64,000 bases of DNA from NCBI RefSeq assembly GCF_900187875.1, contig NZ_FYEX01000001.1, positions 1,054,001-1,118,000 of the forward strand, given 5' to 3'. Below the pieces are notes generated by a model. It was given only the letters and a program-made list of their open reading frames with translations. It was not told where the DNA came from and did not search any database. Positions 1 through 8,507 of the stretch are shown here, in pieces. This DNA is from Polynucleobacter victoriensis. GTDB taxonomy: Bacteria > Pseudomonadota > Gammaproteobacteria > Burkholderiales > Burkholderiaceae. Each line of letters begins with the position of its first letter. Position 1 is the stretch's first letter. The translations under genes and the position numbers were made by a program.

Positions 1-2
1 AA

Positions 3-272
3 AAATCTTTAGAGGACTTTAATCACCGCGCAAAAGGTGGTGTTCCTGACGATATTCCAGAGGTGACATTAACTGGTGCACCATTGGGTATTGGACAGTT
101 ACTGAAGCAGGCTAACTTGGTTCCAAGTACATCTGAAGCGATGCGTAATTTAGAACAGGGCGGAGTAAAAATTGACGGCACTACTGTTAGTGATAAGTCC
201 CTGAAAGTTGAAGCTGGCACATTTGTTATTCAGGTTGGCAAACGTAGATTTGCAAAAATCACGCTTTCTTAA
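3..272 (+). CDS. tyrS: Tyrosyl-tRNA synthetase, C-terminal part (5' truncated by window edge)
   Basis: The open frame enters from the left edge (reading KSLEDFNHRAKGGVPDDIPE) and ends with TAA at 270-272. The tail ends in a small RNA-binding S4-like fold: leucine-rich helix (GQLLKQANLVPSTSEAMRNL), then the GGVKIDG turn and a basic KRRFAKI strand. This is the layout of the C-terminal S4 domain of bacterial TyrS, which helps bind tRNA-Tyr in the cytoplasm. The catalytic Rossmann domain with HIGH/KMSKS signatures lies outside the window, so the identification rests on the S4 tail and the preceding linker. It is followed after 6 bp by the phosphatase gene on the same strand. Confidence 0.85.
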   Translation, partial: KSLEDFNHRAKGGVPDDIPEVTLTGAPLGIGQLLKQANLVPSTSEAMRNLEQGGVKIDGTTVSDKSLKVEAGTFVIQVGKRRFAKITLS

Positions 273-278
273 GCAAGT

Positions 279-938
279 ATGACGATTGTTTATTTAATTC
301 GCCATGGCGAAACAATGTGGAATCGTGAAAAGCGATTGCAAGGTCATATTGATATTGGTTTAAATGATGCTGGTTTTTGGCAAGCTGAATGCTTGGCTAG
401 ACATATGGCTGGTAAAAATTTGGCTGCTGTTATTTCTAGTGATTTAAGTCGAGCCATTGATACTGCTAAACCAATTGCTGAGCATCATGAGCTCGATTTA
501 ATCTTTGATCCTGCGTTACGTGAGAGGCATTACGGCATCATGCAGGGTTTAAGCCATCAAGAGATTGCAGAGAACCATCCGCGCAATCATGCGGCTTGGA
601 AAAACCGAGAAGTAGATTTTCAACCTGAGTCTGGTGAAAGTTTGCAGCAGTTTTATGACCGGGTAGTTGATGCTGTTAAGCATTGGGCTGATGCCTATCC
701 TGATCAGGAGATTGCTGTAGTGGCTCATGGTGGTGTGCTTGATTGTTTAAATCGAGCTGCGACCAACAAAACGCTTGCGCAGGCACGAGATTTTGAAATT
801 CTTAATGCGAGCTTAAATACACTAAGCTATAAAAATGGACGTTTTGAGTTAATTAAGTGGGGTGATGTGAGTCACCTAGAGAGCTCAACTGGTCAGCTTA
901 ATAAATCTTTAGACGAGGTTGATGGTAGTCCAAGGTGA
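279..938 (+). CDS. Histidine phosphatase family protein (phosphoglycerate mutase-like)
   Basis: The 219-residue protein begins with the RHGET motif at residues 8-12 (the catalytic phosphohistidine), with Arg58 in SSDLSRA, ERHYG and the second catalytic His in VVAHGGVLD near residue 150. These define the histidine phosphatase superfamily (GpmB/CobC/PhoE types). Family members dephosphorylate varied small phosphoesters, and the substrate cannot be read from sequence. The 2,3-bisphosphoglycerate mutase label often given is not proven. It lies 6 bp after tyrS and probably shares its transcript. Its last 46 bp overlap the end of ruvB on the other strand. Confidence 0.9.
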   Translation: MTIVYLIRHGETMWNREKRLQGHIDIGLNDAGFWQAECLARHMAGKNLAAVISSDLSRAIDTAKPIAEHHELDLIFDPALRERHYGIMQGLSHQEIAENHPRNHAAWKNREVDFQPESGESLQQFYDRVVDAVKHWADAYPDQEIAVVAHGGVLDCLNRAATNKTLAQARDFEILNASLNTLSYKNGRFELIKWGDVSHLESSTGQLNKSLDEVDGSPR

Positions 939-1951
939 GCATAAGCTAAAGCTGTAGCTACTCTGCCGCGAGGTGTTCTTTGTAAGAACCCTTGTTGAAT
1001 CAAATAAGGCTCAATAACATCCTCAATTGTTTCTCTCTCTTCGCTAATGGCGGAGGCGAGGTTATCCACGCCTACTGGGCCGCCATCAAATTTATGGACA
1101 ATGGCTTCTAATAGCTTTCTATCCATAACATCAAAACCTACTGCATCTACATCTAGCATTGATAGGGCTGCATCAGCAATTGATTGCGTAATTTGACCAT
1201 TGGCTTTGACTTCAGCATAGTCTCTGACCCGCCTTAATAGGCGGTTAGCAATTCTTGGTGTGCCACGAGATCGTTTAGCGATTTCTAGGGCGCCACCATC
1301 ATCTAACCCAGCATTTAGTAAATTAGCAGAGCGTTTTACAATCAATGACAACTCTTCAACTGTGTAGAACTCTAAGCGCGCAACAATACCAAATCGGTCT
1401 CTGAGTGGATTGGTGAGCATTCCTGCGCGTGTTGTTGCACCGATTAGGGTAAATGGCTTTAAATCTAGTTTCACGCTTCTGGCAGCTGGGCCATCGCCAA
1501 TCATGATGTCAATCGCGTAATCCTCAAGTGCTGGGTACAGAATTTCTTCTACAACTGGAGATAGTCTATGAATCTCGTCAATGAATAAAACATCATTAGC
1601 TTCAAGATTGGTAAGGAGTGCGGCTAAGTCACCAGGGCGATCTAGCACTGGCCCACTCGTTTGACGTAGGTTGACACCCATCTCTCTGGCAATAATATGA
1701 GCCAGAGTGGTTTTACCTAATCCAGGAGGGCCAAATAAAAGCACATGATCGAGAGCTTCCTGTCTTTGTTTAGCTGCTGATATAAAAATTTCTAGTTGGC
1801 CACGAGCTTTTTTCTGACCAACATACTCTTCTAATTGTTTGGGTCGTAGCGCTCGCTCTAATGCATTGTCATCAGTGCTTGCGGCTGCTGTAACCAAGCG
1901 TTCTTCTTGGTTGTTTGCCGAAGGGGTGATGTCGTCAGTTTTTATCGCCAT
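893..1951 (-). CDS. ruvB: Holliday junction branch migration ATPase RuvB
   Basis: At 352 residues it has the normal length for RuvB. Walker A GPPGLGKTT is at residues 74-82, Walker B (FIDEIHRL) around 123-130, sensor 1 GATTRAG and the arginine-finger segment LRDRFG follow, and the C-terminal winged-helix domain ends in TPRGRVAT. RuvB hexamers pump DNA through the RuvA-bound Holliday junction during recombinational repair. It is the last gene of the dusB-fis-purH-ruvC-ruvA-ruvB series, 32 bp after ruvA. I saw no LexA box directly upstream of ruvA or ruvB. Its 3' end overlaps the convergent phosphatase gene. Confidence 0.98.
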   Translation of the reverse strand: MAIKTDDITPSANNQEERLVTAAASTDDNALERALRPKQLEEYVGQKKARGQLEIFISAAKQRQEALDHVLLFGPPGLGKTTLAHIIAREMGVNLRQTSGPVLDRPGDLAALLTNLEANDVLFIDEIHRLSPVVEEILYPALEDYAIDIMIGDGPAARSVKLDLKPFTLIGATTRAGMLTNPLRDRFGIVARLEFYTVEELSLIVKRSANLLNAGLDDGGALEIAKRSRGTPRIANRLLRRVRDYAEVKANGQITQSIADAALSMLDVDAVGFDVMDRKLLEAIVHKFDGGPVGVDNLASAISEERETIEDVIEPYLIQQGFLQRTPRGRVATALAYAHLGLPSTSSKDLLS

Positions 1952-1983
1952 GAGTAGAGTTTATTACTATTTGGACAATCTAC

Positions 1984-2562
1984 TTACGCTTTAGATAAGG
2001 CCTTGAGGGCTAGTCTGATGCCATCAGACACTGAGCTTCCTGGGATTACTTGTTTTAGTGCCAATTGGGCCTCTTTATCAGAGTAGCCTAGGGCCGTTAA
2101 TGCCTGCAGAATTTCTAGTTGGTTATCTGTTTGATGAGTTTGATTTGATAAGCCAATATCTGCACCGATTTTCCCTTTAAGCTCTAAAAGCAGGCGTTCA
2201 GCTGTCTTTTTGCCAATACCTGGAACCTTAGTGAGTCGAGCAGATTCTTGTAGCGTGACAGCTTGTGCTAACTCTTCAACACTCATGCCAGATAGCAGTG
2301 ACAAAGCAGTCCTTGCTCCAATACCGCTAATTTTGATAAGAGATCTAAATGCTTCTCTTTCAGAGTCGGTGGCAAACCCAAATAATTGTTGGGCATCTTC
2401 GCGCACCACAAAATGAGTGAGCAACGTAACCTGTTGGCCAATCGCTGGCATTTGATAAAGGGTGCTCATGGGCACGTCAATTTCATAGCCTACGCCATGG
2501 CAATCCACAATAAGTCTGGGCGGGGTATTGGCAATTAAGATGCCTTGTATTCTTCCAATCAT
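1984..2562 (-). CDS. ruvA: Holliday junction DNA helicase subunit RuvA
   Basis: The 192-residue protein begins MIGRIQGIL, the typical RuvA start. It has the N-terminal OB fold, paired helix-hairpin-helix segments (IKISGIGARTAL and TKVPGIGKKTAERLLLELK), and a C-terminal domain III (ALTALGYSDKEAQLALKQV) that contacts RuvB. RuvA tetramers hold the four-way junction in a square-planar form. The gene sits 18 bp downstream of ruvC on the same strand. Confidence 0.98.
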   Translation of the reverse strand: MIGRIQGILIANTPPRLIVDCHGVGYEIDVPMSTLYQMPAIGQQVTLLTHFVVREDAQQLFGFATDSEREAFRSLIKISGIGARTALSLLSGMSVEELAQAVTLQESARLTKVPGIGKKTAERLLLELKGKIGADIGLSNQTHQTDNQLEILQALTALGYSDKEAQLALKQVIPGSSVSDGIRLALKALSKA

Positions 2563-2580
2563 GTCGACATCTTAAGCTGA

Positions 2581-3078
2581 TTATCGAAATTGTTGTAGTC
2601 GCTCATTAAGTTCTCTGTGATGTGCTGCGCAAATAGCGACAGCTAATGCATCAGATGCATCTGTGCCGGCAACTTTATTTAGTTTTAACAAACGTTTTAC
2701 CATTTCTTGGACTTGGCTTTTGCTCGCTCTTCCAGAGCCCACAATTGCTTTTTTAACTTCTAGAGCGCTGAACTCAACCATGGGTAAGCCACCAGACACT
2801 AAAGATGCAATTGCTGCTCCGCGAGCTTGGCCAAGTAGAAGTGTCGATCTTGGGTTTACGTTTAAAAAAACTTGTTCCATCGAGGCAGCATCTGGTTTGT
2901 ATAAATCAACCACCTCTCTAATGCCTGCGTACAGCGTGGCTAATCGTTGTGGAACTGAAATTTCAGTTCCACCTGTTTCGATTGTGCCCGATGCTATGTA
3001 ATTTAGACGTTGACCCTGAACTTCAATAACGCCAAATCCACTGACGCGAAGTGCTGGGTCAATACCTAAAATGCGCAT
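2581..3078 (-). CDS. ruvC: Holliday junction resolvase RuvC
   Basis: The 165-residue RNase H-fold endonuclease shows the four acidic catalytic residues: Asp7 (GIDPALRVSGFG), Glu68 (SMEQVF), and Asp140 and Asp143 (GTDASDALAVAICAAHH). It resolves the Holliday junctions that RuvAB moves. Its start lies one base after the purH stop codon, so translation is probably coupled. Confidence 0.98.
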   Translation of the reverse strand: MRILGIDPALRVSGFGVIEVQGQRLNYIASGTIETGGTEISVPQRLATLYAGIREVVDLYKPDAASMEQVFLNVNPRSTLLLGQARGAAIASLVSGGLPMVEFSALEVKKAIVGSGRASKSQVQEMVKRLLKLNKVAGTDASDALAVAICAAHHRELNERLQQFR

Positions 3079-3079
3079 A

Positions 3080-4663
3080 TTAATGACGGAAGTGACGTGT
3101 GCCTGTGTAGACCATTGCTACACCACGTTCATCGGCCGCGGCAACAACTTCGTCATCGCGCATACTGCCACCTGGCTGAATAACGCAGGTAGCGCCTGCA
3201 TCCACCACAACATCTAATCCGTCTCTGAACGGGAAGAATGCATCGCTAGCTACAGCTGAATTTTGGAGTGTTAAACCGGCGTTTTGAGCTTTGATGCTAG
3301 CAATTCTGGCTGAGTCAATACGACTCATTTGGCCAGCGCCAACACCGAGTGTCATGCCATCGCCACAGAAAACAATTGCATTTGATTTAACGTATTTCGC
3401 AACACGCCAAGCAAACATTAAGTCTTCCATTTCTTTAGGCGTTGGCTGACGTTTTGTAACAACGCGTAATTCACTTGGTAGTACATTTTTAGCATCTGGA
3501 CTTTGCACTAATAAGCCACCGCCTACACGTTTAATGTCTTGTGGATTGATTGTTTCAGCAAGTTCAATTTCTAATAAGCGAACATTTTGCTTGCTAGCAA
3601 AAATTGCTAAAGCTTCTGGTGAGAAAGCTGGGGCAATTAACACTTCCACAAACTGTTTAGATACTGCCTCGGCAGTGGCACCATCACATGGCCTATTAAA
3701 GGCAATAATTCCGCCAAAAGCTGAAGTCGAATCTGTTTTAAAAGCTTTTTGGTAAGCCTCAAGCGCAGAGTTTGCTACCGCAACGCCACAAGGGTTGGCA
3801 TGTTTGATGATTACGCAAGCTGGTTGGCCGCTAGTAACAGTGTTACCAAAGCTCTTAACGCATTCCCATGCGGCATCCGCATCAGCGATATTGTTGTATG
3901 ACAATTCTTTGCCTTGTAGCTGACGATAGTTTGCAAGGGCGCCAGGAACTAATTGCGTATCTTTGTAAAACGCAGCACTTTGATGTGGGTTTTCACCATA
4001 ACGCATTTCTTGTACTTTATCGAATGCCAAGTGAAGCGTCTGAGGATATTCGCTACGAGTAGTGTGTTCTAAGTTATCGCCAAGGCTTGATAGGTAGTTG
4101 GCAATGGCACCATCGTACTGGGCTGTGTGAGCATAAACCTTTTTAGCTAGTTTGAAGTTGGTAGCAAAAGAAACTTCATTCTTGTTAGCACGCATCTCTG
4201 CTAATACGGCGTCATAGTCAGTTGGTGATATTAAGACGGTTACATCTTTATGATTCTTGGCAGCGGCACGAAGCATGGCTGGTCCACCAATATCAATATT
4301 TTCAATAGCATCTTCAAAAGAGCACTCTTCTTGAGCAACGGTTTTTTGGAATGGATATAAATTAATCACAAGCATATCGATTGCGCCAATGCCGTGTTCT
4401 TTGATGGCAGCCATGTGCTCTGGGTAATCTCTGCGAGCCAATAAGCCCCCATGAACCATTGGGTGGAGTGTCTTAACACGACCATCTAACATTTCAGGAA
4501 AGCCAGTAATTTCTGACACCTCTACTACTGGTAAGCCGTTTTCAGCTAATAACTTGGCTGTGCCGCCAGTAGAGATTAATTTAACACCACAGTCATGTAG
4601 TGATTTGGCAAAAGGAACAATGCCAGATTTATCAGAAACGGAAAGTAAGGCTGTACGAATCAT
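3080..4663 (-). CDS. purH: Bifunctional AICAR transformylase / IMP cyclohydrolase
   Basis: The 527-residue protein has an N-terminal MGS-like IMP cyclohydrolase domain (LLSVSDKSGI, STGGTAKLL, DGRVKTLHP, about residues 1-145) and an AICAR transformylase domain with the KHANPCGVA motif around residue 285. It carries out the last two steps of de novo purine synthesis. Placement between fis and ruvC mixes metabolism with recombination, an arrangement I associate with Burkholderiales. Nothing is missing from the expected domains. Confidence 0.98.
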   Translation of the reverse strand: MIRTALLSVSDKSGIVPFAKSLHDCGVKLISTGGTAKLLAENGLPVVEVSEITGFPEMLDGRVKTLHPMVHGGLLARRDYPEHMAAIKEHGIGAIDMLVINLYPFQKTVAQEECSFEDAIENIDIGGPAMLRAAAKNHKDVTVLISPTDYDAVLAEMRANKNEVSFATNFKLAKKVYAHTAQYDGAIANYLSSLGDNLEHTTRSEYPQTLHLAFDKVQEMRYGENPHQSAAFYKDTQLVPGALANYRQLQGKELSYNNIADADAAWECVKSFGNTVTSGQPACVIIKHANPCGVAVANSALEAYQKAFKTDSTSAFGGIIAFNRPCDGATAEAVSKQFVEVLIAPAFSPEALAIFASKQNVRLLEIELAETINPQDIKRVGGGLLVQSPDAKNVLPSELRVVTKRQPTPKEMEDLMFAWRVAKYVKSNAIVFCGDGMTLGVGAGQMSRIDSARIASIKAQNAGLTLQNSAVASDAFFPFRDGLDVVVDAGATCVIQPGGSMRDDEVVAAADERGVAMVYTGTRHFRH

Positions 4664-4702
4664 AAGAGTCTTTTGAAAATAAAAAAGTTAATAAATAGGA
4701 GG

Positions 4703-4945
4703 TTATAAGAGACCGTGTTCTAGTAGTTTCTTTCTAAGGGTATTGCGATTGATGCCTAGATAGTTGGCAGCAAGAGATTGATTTTGGCCAGCATGTTTCA
4801 TGATTAATTCAAGAACTGGTTTCTCCATCACGCTCAAGACCATTTGATAAACATTGCTTGGTGCGGTGTCACCTAAATCATCTAAATATCTTTTGAGATG
4901 CTTTTCAATGGTTTGGCTAACTGGATGTTGTTGAGGGGCTTGCAT
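4703..4945 (-). CDS. fis: DNA-binding protein Fis
   Basis: The 80-residue protein has a C-terminal helix-turn-helix (QSLAANYLGINRNTLRKKLLEHGLL), the invariant Fis C-terminal signature, preceded by the four-helix dimerisation region (VYQMVLSVMEKPVLELIMKH). Fis bends DNA and affects transcription, recombination and replication. It lies one base after dusB, the same dusB-fis pairing as in E. coli, so it is probably expressed from the promoter upstream of dusB. Confidence 0.95.
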   Translation of the reverse strand: MQAPQQHPVSQTIEKHLKRYLDDLGDTAPSNVYQMVLSVMEKPVLELIMKHAGQNQSLAANYLGINRNTLRKKLLEHGLL

Positions 4946-4946
4946 A

Positions 4947-5963
4947 TTAAGCTGCTTCTAAATAAATTAAATGTTCTGATTCTTCTTTGAGTGAATCAAA
5001 GAATTGATTTACTGCTTCTAATTGTTTTTGACAGTCATCAATTGTATTCATGTGATGCCTGAACACATGCGATCCTTTAAGCCCTTTGCAATACCAGCCA
5101 ATGTGCTTACGTGCTGTGCGAACACCCGCATATTCACCATAAAACTCATAGTGATCAATGAGGTGGTTGTTGAGAATACCTTGTATTTCCGCAACTTTGG
5201 GAGCATCTAATAATGTACCTGTTTGCAGGTAGTGCAAGATTTCTCTAAATATCCATGGACGTCCTTGAGCAGCTCTACCAATCATTAATGCATCAGCCCC
5301 AGTTAACTTGAGTACCTGAGCAGCTTTATGTGGTGAATTAATGTCGCCGTTGGCAACCACTGGTATTTTGATGGAGGATTTAACTGCAGCAATTGTCTCG
5401 TATTCGGCCTCTCCACGATATAGGTCTGCTTTTGTTCGACCGTGAATAGTAAGCATTTCAATGCCACTGTTAACTGCAATTTGAGCAATCTTTAAAGCGT
5501 TTTTGTTATCACGATCCCAGCCAGTTCTGATTTTTAATGTGACGGGCACCAGGGGGTAATCTCTCTTAACTGTATTGACAATTTTTTCTAAGATTCTGCC
5601 TACCAAGGCTTCATCTTTTAATAGAGCTGATCCCGATGCAACATTACAAACTTTTTTGGCTGGGCAACCCATGTTGATATCAATAATTTGTGCGCCACGG
5701 TCAATATTTAAAACTGCTGCTTCAGCCATCATCTCAGGATCCGCTCCAGCTATTTGAACCGATATGGGTTCAACTTCACCATCGTGATTGGCTCTTCTTA
5801 GAGTTTTGGCGCTATTCCAGAGCATGGCATTAGAGGCAATCATCTCTGAAACGGCGTAGCCAGCCCCTAGTTTTTTACATAATTGTCGAAATGGGCGATC
5901 CGTTACCCCTGCCATGGGGGCCACAAATAAGTTATTTGGAAGTGTGTGCGGACCTAATTTCAT
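4947..5963 (-). CDS. dusB: tRNA-dihydrouridine synthase DusB
   Basis: The 338-residue FMN-dependent TIM-barrel enzyme has the N-terminal VAPMAGVTDRPFR signature, catalytic Cys100 in NMGCPAKKVC, phosphate-binding segments VVANGDI and MIGRAAQGRPW, and a C-terminal helical tRNA-binding domain. DusB-type enzymes reduce specific uridines in the tRNA D-loop. It heads the dusB-fis-purH-ruvCAB run. A 21-nt near-perfect palindrome lies 32 bp upstream of its start. Confidence 0.96.
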   Translation of the reverse strand: MKLGPHTLPNNLFVAPMAGVTDRPFRQLCKKLGAGYAVSEMIASNAMLWNSAKTLRRANHDGEVEPISVQIAGADPEMMAEAAVLNIDRGAQIIDINMGCPAKKVCNVASGSALLKDEALVGRILEKIVNTVKRDYPLVPVTLKIRTGWDRDNKNALKIAQIAVNSGIEMLTIHGRTKADLYRGEAEYETIAAVKSSIKIPVVANGDINSPHKAAQVLKLTGADALMIGRAAQGRPWIFREILHYLQTGTLLDAPKVAEIQGILNNHLIDHYEFYGEYAGVRTARKHIGWYCKGLKGSHVFRHHMNTIDDCQKQLEAVNQFFDSLKEESEHLIYLEAA

Positions 5964-5994
5964 CAGGGCGCAACTCTAACATGAGAAGCTTACT

Positions 5995-6015
5995 TTTGCT
6001 TAAATTTTAAGCAAA
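5995..6015. promoter_or_regulatory. AT-rich palindrome upstream of dusB-fis
   Basis: Ten-base arms TTTGCTTAAA (5995-6004) and TTTAAGCAAA (6006-6015) flank a single T. The site lies in the 58-bp gap between ubiH and dusB, 32 bp ahead of the dusB start. The stem is too AT-rich and too symmetrical for a standard terminator, so an operator or bent-DNA site is more likely. The binding protein is unknown. Confidence 0.4.
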
Positions 6016-6021
6016 TAGCGA

Positions 6022-7140
6022 CTAGCGTTGTCCAAACATCATTTGGCGAGTAAGGCCTTGTTTAATAGGAGGCATCAGTTGTAGGCTTGATAGTGCAATA
6101 CCTCTAGCCCAAATGACTGGTTTAAGTTTTGATGTAAATATTCTTGCTAAGAAATCTGTCGTAGTAATCGTTGTATTTCTGTCGCGTTTTCTTAGTTCTT
6201 GATATTTTTCGAGTGCCTCGGTCACATTATCTGATTCTGTGAGAACGTCAGCCAAGGTGTGTGCATCTCTTAACCCTAGGTTAAGTCCTTGGCCCGCAAC
6301 TGGATGCATGGTTTGTGCAGCATTACCAATCCATACTTCATTTTTATCAATTATTTTTTTTCTAGCATTTAATCCTAAGTTGTAGCTACGTAGCTCACCA
6401 GCTTCTAAAAAGGTTCCTGCGCGAGTGCCAAATGAAGTTTGTAGCTCGCTTAAAAAAGCTGAGGCATCTAATTGGAGGCGTCGATCAGTTGATTCGGGGC
6501 TACCGCACCATACAAGGTTTAAGTATTCAGGACCCTTGTGGCTAGGTAGTAGGGCAAGCGGCCCCTCATTGGTAAATCTTTCCCAAGCCATATGATGGTT
6601 TGATTGATTCATCCTAACCCAGCCAACGATTGCTGATTGCTGGTAGTCACGATAGATTTCTTGCCAGTCCTGTTGTTTAAACAACCCGCCTTCAGCATGA
6701 ATAATTACATCTGCTAAGTTACTAATATCTAAAGCATCAATTTTTTGATCAAAGTGCCATTGGAAATGAGGAGAATTAGCTGCAATCTTTTGAAGTGCGT
6801 GTCTAAGAGATAAATGGATATCTGCGTATCTAACAATATGCCCCAAGGCATCTTGCTGCAATTCTTCTCTGCGCACAATGGCTCTACCAAAATGACCACG
6901 ATGAGACACGTGAATAGTATGAATCGATGGGGATTGATTTGGCCATGCACCTATTGTTTTTAGTAGTAAATGACTGCCTTGAGAAACCGCTAAACCTCGA
7001 CTGTCACCCTGAGTGACCGCAGCATCACCGCTAGCTAATCGATCATATAACTGAACATGGGCATCAGGTTTCTTATGCAAAATCCAACTGGCACACGCTA
7101 GTCCGACTGGGCCTGCACCGATAATGGCGATTGTTTTCAT
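6022..7140 (-). CDS. ubiH: UbiH/UbiF-family FAD-dependent monooxygenase (ubiquinone biosynthesis)
   Basis: The 372-residue flavoprotein has the N-terminal dinucleotide-binding GAGPVG at residues 8-13 and the C-terminal FAD-binding block GNAAQTMHPVAGQGLNLGLR, which is very close to UbiH and UbiF. Such enzymes hydroxylate the ubiquinone ring. The regiospecificity (UbiH versus UbiF) is inferred from the C-terminal block. Its start overlaps the pepP stop in an ATGA, the same ubiH-pepP pairing seen in E. coli. Confidence 0.88.
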   Translation of the reverse strand: MKTIAIIGAGPVGLACASWILHKKPDAHVQLYDRLASGDAAVTQGDSRGLAVSQGSHLLLKTIGAWPNQSPSIHTIHVSHRGHFGRAIVRREELQQDALGHIVRYADIHLSLRHALQKIAANSPHFQWHFDQKIDALDISNLADVIIHAEGGLFKQQDWQEIYRDYQQSAIVGWVRMNQSNHHMAWERFTNEGPLALLPSHKGPEYLNLVWCGSPESTDRRLQLDASAFLSELQTSFGTRAGTFLEAGELRSYNLGLNARKKIIDKNEVWIGNAAQTMHPVAGQGLNLGLRDAHTLADVLTESDNVTEALEKYQELRKRDRNTTITTTDFLARIFTSKLKPVIWARGIALSSLQLMPPIKQGLTRQMMFGQR

Positions 7141-8507
7141 GATGAGTGTTTCATCAAGTATTCAATTTCATTGACGCTGACTGGCACATCTCTACTCATT
7201 AGCTCACAATCGCCAGTAGTAACTAATGCATCATCCTCAATGCGGATGCCAATGTCCCAATATTGTGGGTCAACATCATCTGATTTTCTAATATATAAGC
7301 CGGGCTCGATGGTTAAAACCATGTTCGGCATCAATGTTCTCCAGGCTTTGGGCTCTGTATTGCTACCAGGTTCTCTGTATTGGCCAACATCATGCACGTC
7401 CATGCCTAGCCAATGGCTAGTGCGGTGCATGTAAAAACGCTGATAAGCTTTGGTTTCAAGTGCATTATCCAAACTGCCAATCGTTGAGCGATCAATTAAG
7501 TTTAAGTCTAATAAGCCCTGGGTTAAGACGCGTAAGGCAGCATCGTGTGGCGCTTGAAAGTCTAAGCCCTGTTTTGTTTTATCTATTGCTGCTATTTGTG
7601 CGGCTAGAACAATTTCGTAGACCGCTTTTTGTGCACCTGAAAATTTTCCGTTAACTGGAAAAGTTCTAGTGATGTCTGAGGCATAGCCATCTAACTCGCA
7701 TCCTGCATCAATAAGACATAAATCACCATCTTTTAATTCTGCATTGCCTGCTCTGTGGTGTAAGACGCATGCGTTAGCGCCAGTTGCGACAATGCTGTTG
7801 TATGCAACACTTTGTGCGCCCGCGTATCTAAAAGTGTGTAATAGCTCTGCTTCTAGATGGTATTCACGTAGGCCTGGGCGACTAGCTTGCATTGCCCTAA
7901 TGTGCCCCTTTGCTGCAATTTTCCCAGCTTGGCGCATGATGTTGATTTCATGTTGATCTTTGAATAAGCGCATTTCATGAACAATCGTTTCTGCATCAAA
8001 CAATACTGCAGGTGTGTTTGCGCCAGTTCTTGCCATACCTTTTACTTCATTGAGCCAATTTTTTAATTGGTTATTGATGGGCTCAGCATTAATCAATCTT
8101 GAAAAAATAGCATTTTGATTGGCTAAGTAGGTTGGCATTTTTTCATCTAATTGTGCGTTAGAAAATGCAGAATTAATTCCTAGATATTTAGGGGCTGCTT
8201 CAGGGCCTAGACGCCAACCATCCCAAATCTCTCTATCTAAATCTTTCGGTCTACAAAATAGAATGGTTTCAGTTTTATCTGACTTGACGATCATCACCAG
8301 TGTTGCGCCTGGTTCATCAAAACCTGTTAAGTAGTAGAAATCAGAATCATGGCGATATGGAAAGTCGCTATCTCTATTGCGGTATTTTTCAGCAGCGGTA
8401 TCAATGATCAGAATGCCGCCACCACTTTTTGCAAGAATAGATTCGGCTACGCGATTTCTTCTTTGCGCATAAAGTGCTTGGGGAAATTCTTGATTAAATA
8501 TTGTCAT
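7137..8507 (-). CDS. pepP: Xaa-Pro aminopeptidase (M24B family)
   Basis: The 456-residue protein has the N-terminal AMP_N domain (FPQALYAQRRNRV) and a pita-bread M24 domain with five metal ligands in LIDAGCELDGYASDITRTF (two Asp), HRTSHWLGMDVHDVG (His), LTIEPGLYI (Glu) and IRIEDDALVT (Glu). It removes N-terminal residues preceding proline in the cytoplasm. It overlaps murU by 14 bp and ubiH by 4 bp, so all three are probably co-translated. Confidence 0.96.
   Translation of the reverse strand: MTIFNQEFPQALYAQRRNRVAESILAKSGGGILIIDTAAEKYRNRDSDFPYRHDSDFYYLTGFDEPGATLVMIVKSDKTETILFCRPKDLDREIWDGWRLGPEAAPKYLGINSAFSNAQLDEKMPTYLANQNAIFSRLINAEPINNQLKNWLNEVKGMARTGANTPAVLFDAETIVHEMRLFKDQHEINIMRQAGKIAAKGHIRAMQASRPGLREYHLEAELLHTFRYAGAQSVAYNSIVATGANACVLHHRAGNAELKDGDLCLIDAGCELDGYASDITRTFPVNGKFSGAQKAVYEIVLAAQIAAIDKTKQGLDFQAPHDAALRVLTQGLLDLNLIDRSTIGSLDNALETKAYQRFYMHRTSHWLGMDVHDVGQYREPGSNTEPKAWRTLMPNMVLTIEPGLYIRKSDDVDPQYWDIGIRIEDDALVTTGDCELMSRDVPVSVNEIEYLMKHSS

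Noticed and set aside
2663..3001. 112-residue open frame opposite ruvC
   Set aside because: It is a shadow of ruvC on the other strand with no family features or ribosome site.
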